Source: Bacteroidales bacterium UBA1189
Lineage (GTDB): Bacteria; Bacteroidota; Bacteroidia; Bacteroidales; Bacteroidaceae
NCBI GenBank assembly: GCA_002309805.1
Contig: DBYJ01000028.1
Coordinates: forward strand, 21,451 to 85,450
Length of the DNA: 64,000 nucleotides
Reading direction: 5' to 3'
Shown: positions 15,298 to 24,267 of the stretch, in pieces
How the letters are laid out: each line of letters starts with the position of its first letter
How positions within the stretch are numbered: position 1 is the first letter of the stretch
Made by a program: the position numbers and the translations under genes
The notes under the pieces: model-generated
What the model was told of the DNA's origin: nothing
What the model saw: the letters and a program-made list of their open reading frames with translations, nothing else
Database searches by the model: none

Positions 15298-17844
15298 TCA
15301 TCCGCAGCGGGAGTAGCCGCAGTTGGTGCAATGGAGGCAGCCTTCCTCATAGACTAATGTCTGCTCGCCACAGGAGGGGCAGGCCTGGTCCTTGACGGCG
15401 GTGCCATCGACGATGTACTTCTTTAGCGCGCGCTCCACGCCAACCTTCCAGGTATTGATGGTCTCGTTGTCCATCTCAAGGCTGCCGACCATCTTGATCA
15501 CCTGGTCGATAGGCATGCGGTAGCGGAGCACGCCGCTGATGAGCTTGGCATAGTTCCAGAACTCCTTGTTGAACTTCTCGGAGAGTCCCTCGATGGTGGT
15601 CTTGTAGCCACGCTTGTTGGTGAACTGGAAGTCGTAGTGCTTAACACCGTTCTCGTCGATGTTCTTGATGATAACGCCCTCGGTGACGCTCTTGGGCAAG
15701 AGGATGCCCTCGTCATCGTCCTGAAGACCGGTGAAGATTTCGTAGGGACGTCCGTCGAGCAAGCCAACGAAGGCCACCCACTTCTCGCGGTTGTTCTGGA
15801 AGCGGACGACGTCGCACTTCAGCACCTTGGGACGCACTTCGACGACGGGCTGGCGGCAGTCACACGGCTCGCAGCGTTTCTTCTCGTCCTTCTTCTCCTC
15901 GGCAGCAATGAGAACGCCGCTACGGCAGCCATCGCGATAAACGGTGCAGCCCTTGCAGCCTTGGCGCCAAGCCTCGATGTAGAGTTCGTTGACGAGTTCC
16001 TCAGTAGTGTCGGCAGGGAGATTGATGGTGACGCTGATGCTGTGGTCCACCCACTTCTGGATGCGGCCCTGCATCTGCACCTTCTTCACCCAGTCGATGT
16101 CGTTGGCTGAGGCGAGGTGATAGGGCGACTCAGCTAACAGGGCGTTCAGCTCGTCCTGCGTGTAGCGGCGGGTGGTGTCGTAGCCGTTGACGCGCATCCA
16201 CGTGAGGAACTTTTGATGATAGACGATGAACTCCTCGAAGCAGTCGCCCGTCTCGTCGATATAGTCCACGTGTGCTCCGGGGTCGTCCTTGTTGACCTTG
16301 CGGCGGCGCTTATAGACGGGCATGAAGACAGGCTCGATGCCGCTGGTGGTCTGGGTGAGGATGCTGACGGTGCCCGTGGGGGCGATGGTGAGGCAGGCGA
16401 TGTTGCGACGTCCAAAGCGGACCATGTCGGCATAAAGCTGCGGGTCGGCTTCGGCGATACGGCGGATGAAGGGGTTGTCCTTCTCGCGCTGGGCATCGAA
16501 GATTTCGAATGCGCCGCGCTCGCGTGCCATGGTGACCGAGCTGCGATAGGCGCTGAGGGCTACGGTCTGCTGAACGCTGACGGCAAAGTCGGTGGCTTCG
16601 TCGGTGCCGTAGCGATAGCCCATGGCCGCCAGCATGTCGCCTTCGGCGGTGATGCCCACGCCAGTACGACGGCCCTTCGTGCTCTTGTCCATGATTTTCT
16701 GCCAAAGATGACGTTCGGAGAATTTGATTTCGTCGCTCTCTGGGTCGGTCTCGATTTTCTCCTGAATCTTCTGAATCTTCTCTATCTCCAAGTCAATGAT
16801 ATCGTCCATGATGCGCTGGGCCTTGGCGACATGGCTGCGAAGCAGGTCGTAGTCGAACTCGGCCTCGGGCGTAAAAGGATTTTTCACATAGGAGAAGAGG
16901 TTGATAGCCAGCAGGCGGCAGCTGTCGTAAGGGCATAGGGGAATCTCGCCGCAGGGATTAGTGCTGACGGTACGGAAGCCGAGGTCGGCATAGCAGTCGG
17001 GGATGCTCTCGCGCAGGATGGTGTCCCAGAAGAGGACGCCCGGCTCGGCAGACTTCCAGGCGTTGTGGATAATCTTGTGCCAGAGGTCGGCGGCGTTGAT
17101 TTCCTTGGAGTAGAGCGGCTCGTCGCTATCGATGGGGTACTGCTGCACGTAGGGCTTGCCCTCTACGGCTGCCTGCATGAAGGCATCGTCCATCTTGACG
17201 GAGACATTGGCGCCCGTCACCTTGCCCTCGGTCATCTTGGCATCGATGAACGACTCGCTGTCGGGGTGCTTGATGGAAACGGTAAGCATCAGCGCGCCGC
17301 GCCGACCATCTTGTGCCACCTCGCGCGTACTATTAGAATAGCGTTCCATGAAGGGCACAAGGCCGGTGGAAGTGAGGGCGGAGTTTTTGACGGGCGATCC
17401 CTTCGGGCGAATATGCGAGAGGTCGTGCCCCACACCTCCACGACGCTTCATCAGTTGTACCTGCTCCTCGTCGATGCGGATGATGGCGCCGTAGCTGTCG
17501 GCGTTGCCATCCATGCCGATGACGAAGCAGTTGGAGAGCGAGGCAATCTGAAAGTCATTGCCGATACCCGTCATGGGGCTGCCCTGCGGGATGATGTAGC
17601 GGAAGTGGTCAAGCAGGCCGAAGATTTCTTCGGCGCTCATGGGGTTCTCATATCTTTGTTCGATACGGGCAATTTCACGGGCTATGCGCCAATGCATGTC
17701 AGTCGGGGTCTGTTCGTAGATATTGCCGAAGGAGTCCTTCATGGCATACTTGTTTACCCACACTTTGGCGGCCAGTTCGTCGCCGTTGAAATAGGCCAAT
17801 GTGGCCTGGAAGGCTTCGTCGAAGCTGTATGTTTTCTTTTCCAC
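15298..17844 (-). CDS. nrdJ: Adenosylcobalamin-dependent (class II) ribonucleotide reductase
   Basis: 848 residues; reduces ribonucleotides to deoxyribonucleotides using coenzyme B12, independent of oxygen. Signatures: SLSNCFVIG (first redox Cys), RRGGVGHDLSHIRPKGSPV, the finger-loop NPCGEIPLCPYDSC with the radical-site Cys, LTIAPTGTVSILTQTTSGIEP, and a cysteine-rich tail (CPSCGEQTLVYEEGC, CTNCG) of the type that re-reduces the active site. The start is GTG at 17844, not ATG, 15 nt after the dnaA stop; the protein begins MEKKTYSFDEAFQATL. Co-transcription with dnaA would tie dNTP supply to replication initiation. No cobalamin riboswitch was recognised in the short leader upstream of dnaA. Confidence 0.95.
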   Translation of the reverse strand: MEKKTYSFDEAFQATLAYFNGDELAAKVWVNKYAMKDSFGNIYEQTPTDMHWRIAREIARIEQRYENPMSAEEIFGLLDHFRYIIPQGSPMTGIGNDFQIASLSNCFVIGMDGNADSYGAIIRIDEEQVQLMKRRGGVGHDLSHIRPKGSPVKNSALTSTGLVPFMERYSNSTREVAQDGRRGALMLTVSIKHPDSESFIDAKMTEGKVTGANVSVKMDDAFMQAAVEGKPYVQQYPIDSDEPLYSKEINAADLWHKIIHNAWKSAEPGVLFWDTILRESIPDCYADLGFRTVSTNPCGEIPLCPYDSCRLLAINLFSYVKNPFTPEAEFDYDLLRSHVAKAQRIMDDIIDLEIEKIQKIQEKIETDPESDEIKFSERHLWQKIMDKSTKGRRTGVGITAEGDMLAAMGYRYGTDEATDFAVSVQQTVALSAYRSSVTMARERGAFEIFDAQREKDNPFIRRIAEADPQLYADMVRFGRRNIACLTIAPTGTVSILTQTTSGIEPVFMPVYKRRRKVNKDDPGAHVDYIDETGDCFEEFIVYHQKFLTWMRVNGYDTTRRYTQDELNALLAESPYHLASANDIDWVKKVQMQGRIQKWVDHSISVTINLPADTTEELVNELYIEAWRQGCKGCTVYRDGCRSGVLIAAEEKKDEKKRCEPCDCRQPVVEVRPKVLKCDVVRFQNNREKWVAFVGLLDGRPYEIFTGLQDDDEGILLPKSVTEGVIIKNIDENGVKHYDFQFTNKRGYKTTIEGLSEKFNKEFWNYAKLISGVLRYRMPIDQVIKMVGSLEMDNETINTWKVGVERALKKYIVDGTAVKDQACPSCGEQTLVYEEGCLHCTNCGYSRCG

Positions 17845-17859
17845 GTTGGTTAGAATTCC

Positions 17860-19275
17860 TTAACGCTTGAGGAGGGCTTTTTCGATGGTAGTGACGTTGT
17901 CGCTCAGTTCTTTGTCGAAGTTCAACTGGTTCATGACGAGCTTGCAGGAATGGAGGACGGTGGTGTGGTCGCGGCCGCCGATGCATTCGCCGATGCGGGT
18001 GAGCGTGATGTCCTTGACGTGTTTCTGGGCAAGGAACATGGCTATCTGGCGGGCTTGAACGACGGAGCGCTTGCGACTGCCGGAACTGATTTCCTCCTGT
18101 GTGACATGGCAGGTGTTGCAGACGGTATTGAGGATGGAGTCGAGGGTGACCTCGCGCGGAGCTCGGCGAATGGCCTTGTTGATGATGCGCTCAGCGAGGG
18201 TGACATCGGGCTCGCGGTTCAGGATGGTTGCGTGGGCGATAATGGAATTAAGGATGCCCTCCAGCTCACGCACACTATCCGTGACGTTTTCAGCAATATA
18301 ATCGAGAACGTCGTTGCTGATGATAAGGCCGTCTCTACGCACCTTGCTGGTGAGGATTGCCTTGCGTAAATTGTAGTCGGGACGCTCAATCTCAGCCACC
18401 AGTCCACATTTGAAGCGTGTGATAAGGCGGTCTTCCATGCCTTGCAACGATGAGGGGGCACGGTCGCACGACATGACAATCTGGCGCCCGTTCTGGTGCA
18501 GGTGGTTAAAGATATGGAAGAAAGTGTTCTGCGTCTTTTCAGGACCGACAAACTCCTGCACGTCATCAAGAAGGAGGACGTCGATGGATTGGTAGAAATT
18601 GATGAAGTCGGTCAGCGTGTTCTTGCGTACGGCGTCCATGAACTGCACCTTGAAGAGGTTGGCCGAAACATAAAGGACGCGTTTGTCAGGATAGAGTTCC
18701 TTGACGCGCAGGCCGATGGCATTGATGAGGTGGGTTTTGCCCACACCGCTTGCGCCATAGACGAACAACGGATTGAAAATGGTGCGGCCTGGATTGTCAG
18801 CAATGCTGTTGCCCGCGGCCCTCGGCAAACGGTTGCTGTCGCCCTCGATAAAATTGTCGAAGCTGTAATTGGGGCGGAGCATCGGGTCGAGGTCCTGCGT
18901 GGCCACGCTGATGGGGCCGGGAGCCTTGTTGGTGCTTTTGCGGGCAGCGGATGTCTGCGGTTGGCTAATGCTGGCGCGACGGTTGGCCGATTCCTGGTCA
19001 ACGGAGAGCTCGTTGGCCTTGTCGATCTGGACGCGATACATCAAGTCGGTGTTTTCACCGAACACACGGCAGATGGTGGCATAGAGGAGGTCGATGTAAT
19101 GCTCCTCGATGTATTCATAGACGAACTGGCTGGGGATGGCTAACCACAGCACCTGCTCTGCAAACTTCTGCGGACGGATGTTTGCAAACCAGATATTATA
19201 GGCTGAGGCGGGGATGTTGTCACTAATGATTGACAAGCATTCGCTCCATCGTTGTTCCAGTTCTTCTTGTTTCAT
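17860..19275 (-). CDS. dnaA: Chromosomal replication initiator protein DnaA
   Basis: 471 residues, full length. It binds DnaA boxes at oriC and opens the duplex with ATP. Domain I is at the N terminus (WSECLSIISDNIPASAYNIWF), followed by a linker at about 95-130. The AAA+ core has Walker A GASGVGKTHL and Walker B LLLDDVQ. The C-terminal DNA-binding domain carries the DnaA signature GGRDHTTVLHSC. First gene of the dnaA-nrdJ-folB-TPR cluster, with its own Bacteroidetes-type promoter. No cluster of TTATCCACA-like boxes is seen on either flank, so oriC is probably not adjacent. Confidence 0.97.
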   Translation of the reverse strand: MKQEELEQRWSECLSIISDNIPASAYNIWFANIRPQKFAEQVLWLAIPSQFVYEYIEEHYIDLLYATICRVFGENTDLMYRVQIDKANELSVDQESANRRASISQPQTSAARKSTNKAPGPISVATQDLDPMLRPNYSFDNFIEGDSNRLPRAAGNSIADNPGRTIFNPLFVYGASGVGKTHLINAIGLRVKELYPDKRVLYVSANLFKVQFMDAVRKNTLTDFINFYQSIDVLLLDDVQEFVGPEKTQNTFFHIFNHLHQNGRQIVMSCDRAPSSLQGMEDRLITRFKCGLVAEIERPDYNLRKAILTSKVRRDGLIISNDVLDYIAENVTDSVRELEGILNSIIAHATILNREPDVTLAERIINKAIRRAPREVTLDSILNTVCNTCHVTQEEISSGSRKRSVVQARQIAMFLAQKHVKDITLTRIGECIGGRDHTTVLHSCKLVMNQLNFDKELSDNVTTIEKALLKR

Positions 19276-19369
19276 TTTTCAATTTTCGAAGGCAAAAAAT
19301 TGGGAGTAGCGTCAACTGCTGCTCTCCATTTTTCAGCCTCGTCCGAATCAACTCGTTCTATTTACGCTG

Positions 19370-19401
19370 CAAAGTTCGGGCTTTTTTTTGAATTGACCAA
19401 A
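19370..19401 (-). promoter_or_regulatory. Promoter of the dnaA operon
   Basis: On the minus strand TTTG (19398-19401), 20 bp, then GAACTTTG (19370-19377), a one-base departure from TAnnTTTG. The predicted leader is about 90 nt. Confidence 0.6.
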
Positions 19402-19717
19402 CCCTTTTGAGATGCCCTTTTTTTTGCCTTTTCTAACCCCCTATAACCCAAACGCTTTTACTTTGCTTATTCTTGTTTGTCAAAAAAAAGTTGCAAGTCT
19501 GAAAGGTTTTGCTTTTCAGTAGATTGTTGTCTTCAGGTAGGGGAAAGGGGGTGCTTTGCATAGGTTGTTTTAAGGGCTGAAAACGTAGCCTTGTGTAGGT
19601 TTTTGGCACCTTTCGTTTCCTCCTCCCAAAGAGGGCTCTTTATTTAGAGAAATTTTATATAGTCTCTTTTTCCGGCTTCGGATTTGCTCAAGTTGGCAGG
19701 CTCGGAATAGGGGAGAT
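19402..19717. other. Non-coding region between dnaA and the MCE gene
   Basis: No gene, tRNA or array is seen. The sequence has several poly-T and poly-A tracts. A clear terminator for the MCE gene was not found; AAAGA-GCCC-TCTTT near 19635 is too small to count. No DnaA-box cluster is visible. Confidence 0.6.
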
Positions 19718-20611
19718 TTAGTCCTTGGAACGACCAAAAAGACGGATGTAGCGCGAGGGGTTTTTCTTGATGTCTTCGATGAGCTCGGAGGCTTCCGTGC
19801 AGACAGAGTTGAGGTGGTTGTAGAGGGTAGGATCGGCAATAATTTGGTGGGCGGTTCCGTTACCTTCAGTCAATTCTTCAGAAAGGGTGCGCAGGTTCTT
19901 CAGAGTGGCATCGAGGTTAGTGAGCAGGGCGTTCAGTCGCTCTTCGTCACTTAGTGTGTTCAGCTTGTCTGTGAATGTATCCAGTTTGTTGCCGACGCCC
20001 TGATAGGTATCGATGAGGCTGGAGATGTGCCGAATGGTGGTGGAAAACTCTGTCAGCGTGGATTTTGCGTCGGCAGTCAGCGCTTCGGTATTATGTAGCG
20101 TCTGATTGAGGGAGGGATCTGACGTCAGCTGATGGATGTTTGTCAGAATGGAGTCTGTCTTGGGAAGCAGCTGCATCAATTGGGGCATTAGCTGGGCAAT
20201 TTGACTGCGTATGCCGCTGTACATCTCGCCGTTAAGGGTGTCGCCGGGGGTATAATAGCGTCCGTTGTCGGGCGCAAGTTCCAGTTTGACGTTGACGGTG
20301 CCGAGCAGCTCAGTCATCAGCAAGGCCTGACTACCTTGGGGGATGCGGAGTTTTTTGTTGACGCCGATGCGCACGACGATGCCGTCGGGATGGCTGTAGT
20401 TGTAGCTGATGCCGCTGACTATTCCGATGCGTACGCCGTTGACGTAGATGGGGCTGGAGTTGGAAAGCCCAGTTACATCGTTATAGCGTACATAATAGGT
20501 GTGGTTGGATGAGAATAGATCTCTGCCTTTCAGGAAACTGATGCCTCCAAAGAGCAGAGCGAGTGCGAGCAGGAAGATGGCACCCAGAAGTATCTCTTTC
20601 CCTCGTTTCAT
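19718..20611 (-). CDS. MCE-family (MlaD-like) lipid-transport protein
   Basis: 297 residues. One N-terminal membrane anchor (residues 6-26, EILLGAIFLLALALLFGGISF) is followed by an MCE domain at about 37-115 (YYVRYNDVTGLSNSSPIYVNGVRIGIV..., LLGTVNVKLEL) and a long helical tail. MCE proteins form hexameric rings or tunnels that carry lipids across the periplasm, working with an ABC transporter (MlaE/MlaF), not found here. Its ATG overlaps the stop of the amidase gene by 4 nt (ATGA), so translation is probably coupled. The pair suggests envelope maintenance. Confidence 0.88.
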   Translation of the reverse strand: MKRGKEILLGAIFLLALALLFGGISFLKGRDLFSSNHTYYVRYNDVTGLSNSSPIYVNGVRIGIVSGISYNYSHPDGIVVRIGVNKKLRIPQGSQALLMTELLGTVNVKLELAPDNGRYYTPGDTLNGEMYSGIRSQIAQLMPQLMQLLPKTDSILTNIHQLTSDPSLNQTLHNTEALTADAKSTLTEFSTTIRHISSLIDTYQGVGNKLDTFTDKLNTLSDEERLNALLTNLDATLKNLRTLSEELTEGNGTAHQIIADPTLYNHLNSVCTEASELIEDIKKNPSRYIRLFGRSKD

Positions 20612-21855
20612 GGATGAAGGGCTTTGTATTCGTTGATGGCTTCGGTAGTGTTGATGCGCTTGCCGCCTCGGAAGGCAACGAGGAAGGCGTCTTTGTATGT
20701 GGCAGCAACTTTCTTGCGGAGCTCCTGAGCCTTATTGAGGTTGGTCGTATTGCCACAGGTGTATTTGTACGTTCCGTTTTCTTCGTAAAAGTTTACCTCC
20801 GTGAGTCCTTTGAGCTTGGGGCTGTTTGCCGGCAGCTTGGTGGAGGAGGTGAGAAACTGCACCTTGAAGACGATGGCTTCGGCAGTCTTCTTCTCCTCTT
20901 CGGCAGTTGACGAGTTCTGGTTTTTATTTGCCTGCTCTAAATTTTTATTTGCCTGCTCTGGCTTGGCAGATGCTTGGTCTGAGATTTTATTTGCCTGCTC
21001 TGTTTTAGGGGGTGTTTGTGTCGTTGTTTTGGGGGCAGATTGCTTGTCTTTTTCTGCGCTTTGCGTATCCTTTTTCAGGTTTTTATAGTAGCTGTCGAAG
21101 CCGTTGGCGATGCTCTTGCTGAGTTTCTCCTTGCCATCGGCAGAGTTGAGGAATTTCTCCTCCTCGGCATTGCTGATGAAGCCAAGCTCGACGAGGATGC
21201 TGGGCATGGACGTGGCGTGAAGAACAAGGAAACCAGCCTGATGGACGCCGCGATCGTAGCGCTTTGCCGTCGTGCAGAGCTGTTTCTGGACGCATTGGGC
21301 CAACGCGATGCTCTCTTTCAGGTATTCGCTCTGCAAATACTCGAAGATGATGTAGCTCTCAGGCGACGAAGGGTCGAATCCTTGATAGCTCTCCTTGTAG
21401 TCCTTCTCCAGAAGGATGACGCTATTTTCGCGTTTGGCTGCGTTGAGGTTGGCCTGCGTGCGCCCCTCTTCTGAACCGAGGACAAACACCTCAGCACCAT
21501 GGGCTTTGCGGCCTTCGGCAGCGTTGCAATGGACGGAGATGAAAAGGTCGGCCTTGGCTTTGTTGGCAATCCGAGCGCGTTCCTTCAGTTCGACGAAGAC
21601 ATCCGTGCGACGGGTGTACTTTACCGTTACTTCCGGATGGGCGTTGCGGATAAGCTCGCCTGCACGGAGGGCGACTTTGAGGGCAATGTCCTTTTCGTTC
21701 ACCTTGCGGTTAGCGCTTTGTGCGCCAGGGTCTTTGCCTCCGTGTCCGGCATCTATGACAACAACAAACTCCTCCGCTGCCGTCAGGCTGATTGCCACAA
21801 ATAAGACAGTCAGCAAACTGAAAAGACGGCGGGGGAGGAGCTTGTCGAAGTTCAA
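20608..21855 (-). CDS. N-acetylmuramoyl-L-alanine amidase (Amidase_3) with repeat linker and C-terminal SPOR-like domain
   Basis: Cleaves the amide bond between muramic acid and the stem peptide of peptidoglycan. Zinc-site motifs VVVIDAGHGGKDPGA (His38), NEKDIAL (Glu), ISVHCNAAE (His) and catalytic VELGFISN.EE are present. A linker rich in EQANK repeats follows, then a SPOR-like end (VQFLTSS..., GNTTNLNKAQELRKKV...DAFLVAF). The start is uncertain: no ATG precedes the signal sequence without overlapping the upstream gene. I chose TTG at 21855 (NFDKLLPRRLFSLLTVLFVAIS), 10 nt after the upstream stop, giving 415 residues; an ATG at 21945 would add 30 unconvincing residues. It overlaps the MCE gene by 4 nt. 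Confidence 0.88.
   Translation of the reverse strand: MNFDKLLPRRLFSLLTVLFVAISLTAAEEFVVVIDAGHGGKDPGAQSANRKVNEKDIALKVALRAGELIRNAHPEVTVKYTRRTDVFVELKERARIANKAKADLFISVHCNAAEGRKAHGAEVFVLGSEEGRTQANLNAAKRENSVILLEKDYKESYQGFDPSSPESYIIFEYLQSEYLKESIALAQCVQKQLCTTAKRYDRGVHQAGFLVLHATSMPSILVELGFISNAEEEKFLNSADGKEKLSKSIANGFDSYYKNLKKDTQSAEKDKQSAPKTTTQTPPKTEQANKISDQASAKPEQANKNLEQANKNQNSSTAEEEKKTAEAIVFKVQFLTSSTKLPANSPKLKGLTEVNFYEENGTYKYTCGNTTNLNKAQELRKKVAATYKDAFLVAFRGGKRINTTEAINEYKALHP
20921..21003. repeat. Tandem repeat encoding the EQANK linker of the amidase
   Basis: TTTTATTTGCCTGCTCT occurs three times, one pair adjacent and one after a 33-bp interruption. It encodes repeated EQANK/EQANKN units between the amidase and SPOR-like domains. 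Copy number could change by slippage without affecting either domain. Confidence 0.8.
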
Positions 21856-21865
21856 GATGTCTCGA

Positions 21866-22420
21866 TTATTTGTCGATGTTGATGGTGACGTCGGTAAAGT
21901 GGTTAACGTCGTACCTACGCGATACCGTAGTTGTCGTCGTGTCATCCACCTGGACAATTTCATCTCTAAAGAGTGTGCCTTTATCTTTGCGTAAGGTCTT
22001 GAGGGTAACGGCGTTGCCGCTCTTGGCGATGCTGAACGTGTCAATCTGCACCTTCTGATAGGTGGCATAAGACTTCAGCTCCAGCTTTTCGCCAAGGTCT
22101 TTCCACTTATAGGCACCTGTGCTGATGGCGTCGCCGTCGCGGATGATGCTCAGAGCGGTATAGTCCTCCTTGAATTCAATAGTGGCATCGGAGTATGTCT
22201 CGTTATTCTGCCTCCAGGGATCGATGGTTTCGAATACCCTGCCCAGCGAGTCAAGTAATTCCAGCTTTTCGCTGGTAGCCATACTCTTCAGTTTCCAAGT
22301 GCCGACGAACGGGCTGTCGTTGACAACGGTGTTATTCACGTCTTCATTCTGGTTGCAGGCGAACAGGGCTGACACAGCCAGAAGGGCGAACAAATATCCA
22401 AATCTTATTGTCTTTTTCAT
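21866..22420 (-). CDS. Small lipocalin-like lipoprotein
   Basis: 184 residues with a lipoprotein signal ending ALFAC (Cys22) followed by NQNED, acidic residues near +4 that fit surface export in Bacteroidetes. The core reads FVGTWKLKSMATSEKLELLD...ATIEFKEDYTALSIIRDGDAISTGAYKW, the pattern of lipocalin-like lipoprotein domains: a GxW at the first strand and repeated short strands. It sits 37 nt downstream of a SusD gene and 10 nt upstream of the amidase. It may be the last member of the FAS1/SusCD cluster or an envelope-stress protein; the ligand is unknown. Confidence 0.7.
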   Translation of the reverse strand: MKKTIRFGYLFALLAVSALFACNQNEDVNNTVVNDSPFVGTWKLKSMATSEKLELLDSLGRVFETIDPWRQNNETYSDATIEFKEDYTALSIIRDGDAISTGAYKWKDLGEKLELKSYATYQKVQIDTFSIAKSGNAVTLKTLRKDKGTLFRDEIVQVDDTTTTTVSRRYDVNHFTDVTINIDK

Positions 22421-22457
22421 AACGATGTGGTTTTAGCAAATGGGATGAATGGATGGA

Positions 22458-24236
22458 TTACTTGAGCGGCAGATACCAGCTGTCCTTGTTAAGCAGTTTC
22501 TGGTAGAGAGCCTCGTCGCGGTTATCGGTGCCTTTGCGGCAGGCCACCTTACCAGCGAGGTAGTCGGCGCCACGACGCTCAGCGAAACGGATAAGGTCGG
22601 TGAAGCGGTTGCCTTCGAACGTGGTCTCCAGGGCAAGTTCGTCGCAAATACGATCTTCCACATAGTGGATGGTGTCGGTAAAGTTTACGCTTGCAGCATC
22701 CTTATTGTAGTACTTGGCAATAGCATCGGGCCTGACCATATAGCTGGCGGTATCGAGATATACCTCGCCGCAACCGCGGGCATGAACACCCAGCGTGTAG
22801 GGCTGAAGATCGGCCTTGTAGGTGTTGCCGTTGGGGAAGAGGAGGTCGAAACCGTCACGAAGAATGCCGAAGGCCTGAACAGCCAACTGACCATTGTGCT
22901 GCTGATTAGCAAGGCAGTTGAGTGCTTCGGCAGCACGCAGATGGACAAGAGCGCGGCGGTAGAGCGTCAACATACGGGCATAATAGACAGTACTCGTACC
23001 ATTGTTCGTGCTTCCCTGTACGAACTTCTCCATGGTCTCGAATTCGTCTTCTTCGTTCTTCTGCTCCCTGACAAAGAGGTTGATTCGCTGGTCGCCCTTG
23101 TTGCCGAGGATAGAGTACTCCTTGTTCACCTCACTCGCCGACGAATTGGTGAAGAAGTAGTCTTGTGCGCTACTGAGTTCCTGCCAGAGGTCAGAGCCGC
23201 GCAGAGGATGGGTGTTCTCGCGGGAAGTAAAGAGACCCGGAACTTCGGATACCAAGCCATTCTGTGACGAGCTCTCCATAGGAACAACGGTAATAGCTTC
23301 GCCTCGACTACCCAGAATACCGTTAAGGTAGCTTCTTGCGTCGTTATAGGCGGGATAGCCACTATTCTGCGCCTCGCGCCCAGTCATACGGGAGTTGGTC
23401 TTAACTTGACCGTTGCCAAGCGGCATCAGGCCGGGGAAGTTGGTCGTCTCACCGCCTGTCGTTGCACGCATGGTGTACTTGGGGTTGTCAGTAATGAAGT
23501 CGCGGTAGGTTAACCAAGCGTTCTGATAGTCGCCAAGCCAAAGGTAGAGGTCACCCAAAAGAAGCTGAATGGGCGGGAACAGCAGATCGCAGTTGGTGCT
23601 GGTCAGGTCCTGGCCTCCGGCGGAAATGCCATCCCAAGCGGGAAGCTTATAATCCATATAAGGCATCAGCTGAGGAATGAGGACAAGTGCCAGTTCCTTG
23701 ATGTCGTACTTGGGATAGTTGGCTTCAGAGGCTGCGACAGTCGTGATGGGGTTGGTGTAGTAGGGGACCTTGCCATAGTTAAGGGCCAACTGCATATAGG
23801 TCCACGCACGGATGCTGAGGGCAGCCACGTACTCGTCCGTCATAACAGCTTCGTTGTTGTGGCGGATGGTGGTGTCCATGTGGGTGATGAGGTAGTTGCA
23901 GTTGTTGATGACGTTGTAGTAGTCGCTCACCTGGAGGTACTCGTTGTCATCATCGAAATTGAACTCGGAAAGGTTACGGAGGGATGCCTTGGCATTTTTG
24001 TTGATGTCGACCATGTCACCACGGACTTCACCGAGGATGATGTAGCGGTCGGCAATCTTCTGGAAGGCATGGAGTATACCGATGGTGGAATAGACCGAGT
24101 CGGCCGAGGAGTCCAGCTTATGATTGTGTTCATAGACAACACGGCTGGAGTCAATGTTGAACATGTCTGCGCATGATGTGGCCGTGAACGTCAGCGCTCC
24201 AACAAAGAGAAGACCTATAACTGATTTCTTATTCAT
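22458..24236 (-). CDS. SusD/RagB-type outer-membrane lipoprotein (pair 1)
   Basis: 592 residues with the start at 24236 (MNKKSVIGLL..., lipobox TATSC, Cys22); a frame start at 24263 would add nine residues before the signal and is less likely. SusD proteins cover the SusC barrel and bind ligand. Family features: NNCNYLITHMDTTIRHN near residue 110-125, ALSIRAWTYMQLALNYGKVPYYTNPIT (TPR-like helix and the usual RA(W/L)xYxxL...G.VP(Y/L) motif), and the C-terminal E.TFEGNRFTDLIRFAERRG. Placed 31 nt downstream of its SusC partner. The ligand is unknown. Confidence 0.93.
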   Translation of the reverse strand: MNKKSVIGLLFVGALTFTATSCADMFNIDSSRVVYEHNHKLDSSADSVYSTIGILHAFQKIADRYIILGEVRGDMVDINKNAKASLRNLSEFNFDDDNEYLQVSDYYNVINNCNYLITHMDTTIRHNNEAVMTDEYVAALSIRAWTYMQLALNYGKVPYYTNPITTVAASEANYPKYDIKELALVLIPQLMPYMDYKLPAWDGISAGGQDLTSTNCDLLFPPIQLLLGDLYLWLGDYQNAWLTYRDFITDNPKYTMRATTGGETTNFPGLMPLGNGQVKTNSRMTGREAQNSGYPAYNDARSYLNGILGSRGEAITVVPMESSSQNGLVSEVPGLFTSRENTHPLRGSDLWQELSSAQDYFFTNSSASEVNKEYSILGNKGDQRINLFVREQKNEEDEFETMEKFVQGSTNNGTSTVYYARMLTLYRRALVHLRAAEALNCLANQQHNGQLAVQAFGILRDGFDLLFPNGNTYKADLQPYTLGVHARGCGEVYLDTASYMVRPDAIAKYYNKDAASVNFTDTIHYVEDRICDELALETTFEGNRFTDLIRFAERRGADYLAGKVACRKGTDNRDEALYQKLLNKDSWYLPLK

Positions 24237-24267
24237 GGTGGTTTTGCTTATAGGGTTGTTCATTAAA

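Noticed and set aside
19276..19717. oriC next to dnaA
   Set aside because: No cluster of TTATCCACA-type boxes and no clear unwinding region beyond ordinary A/T tracts were found.
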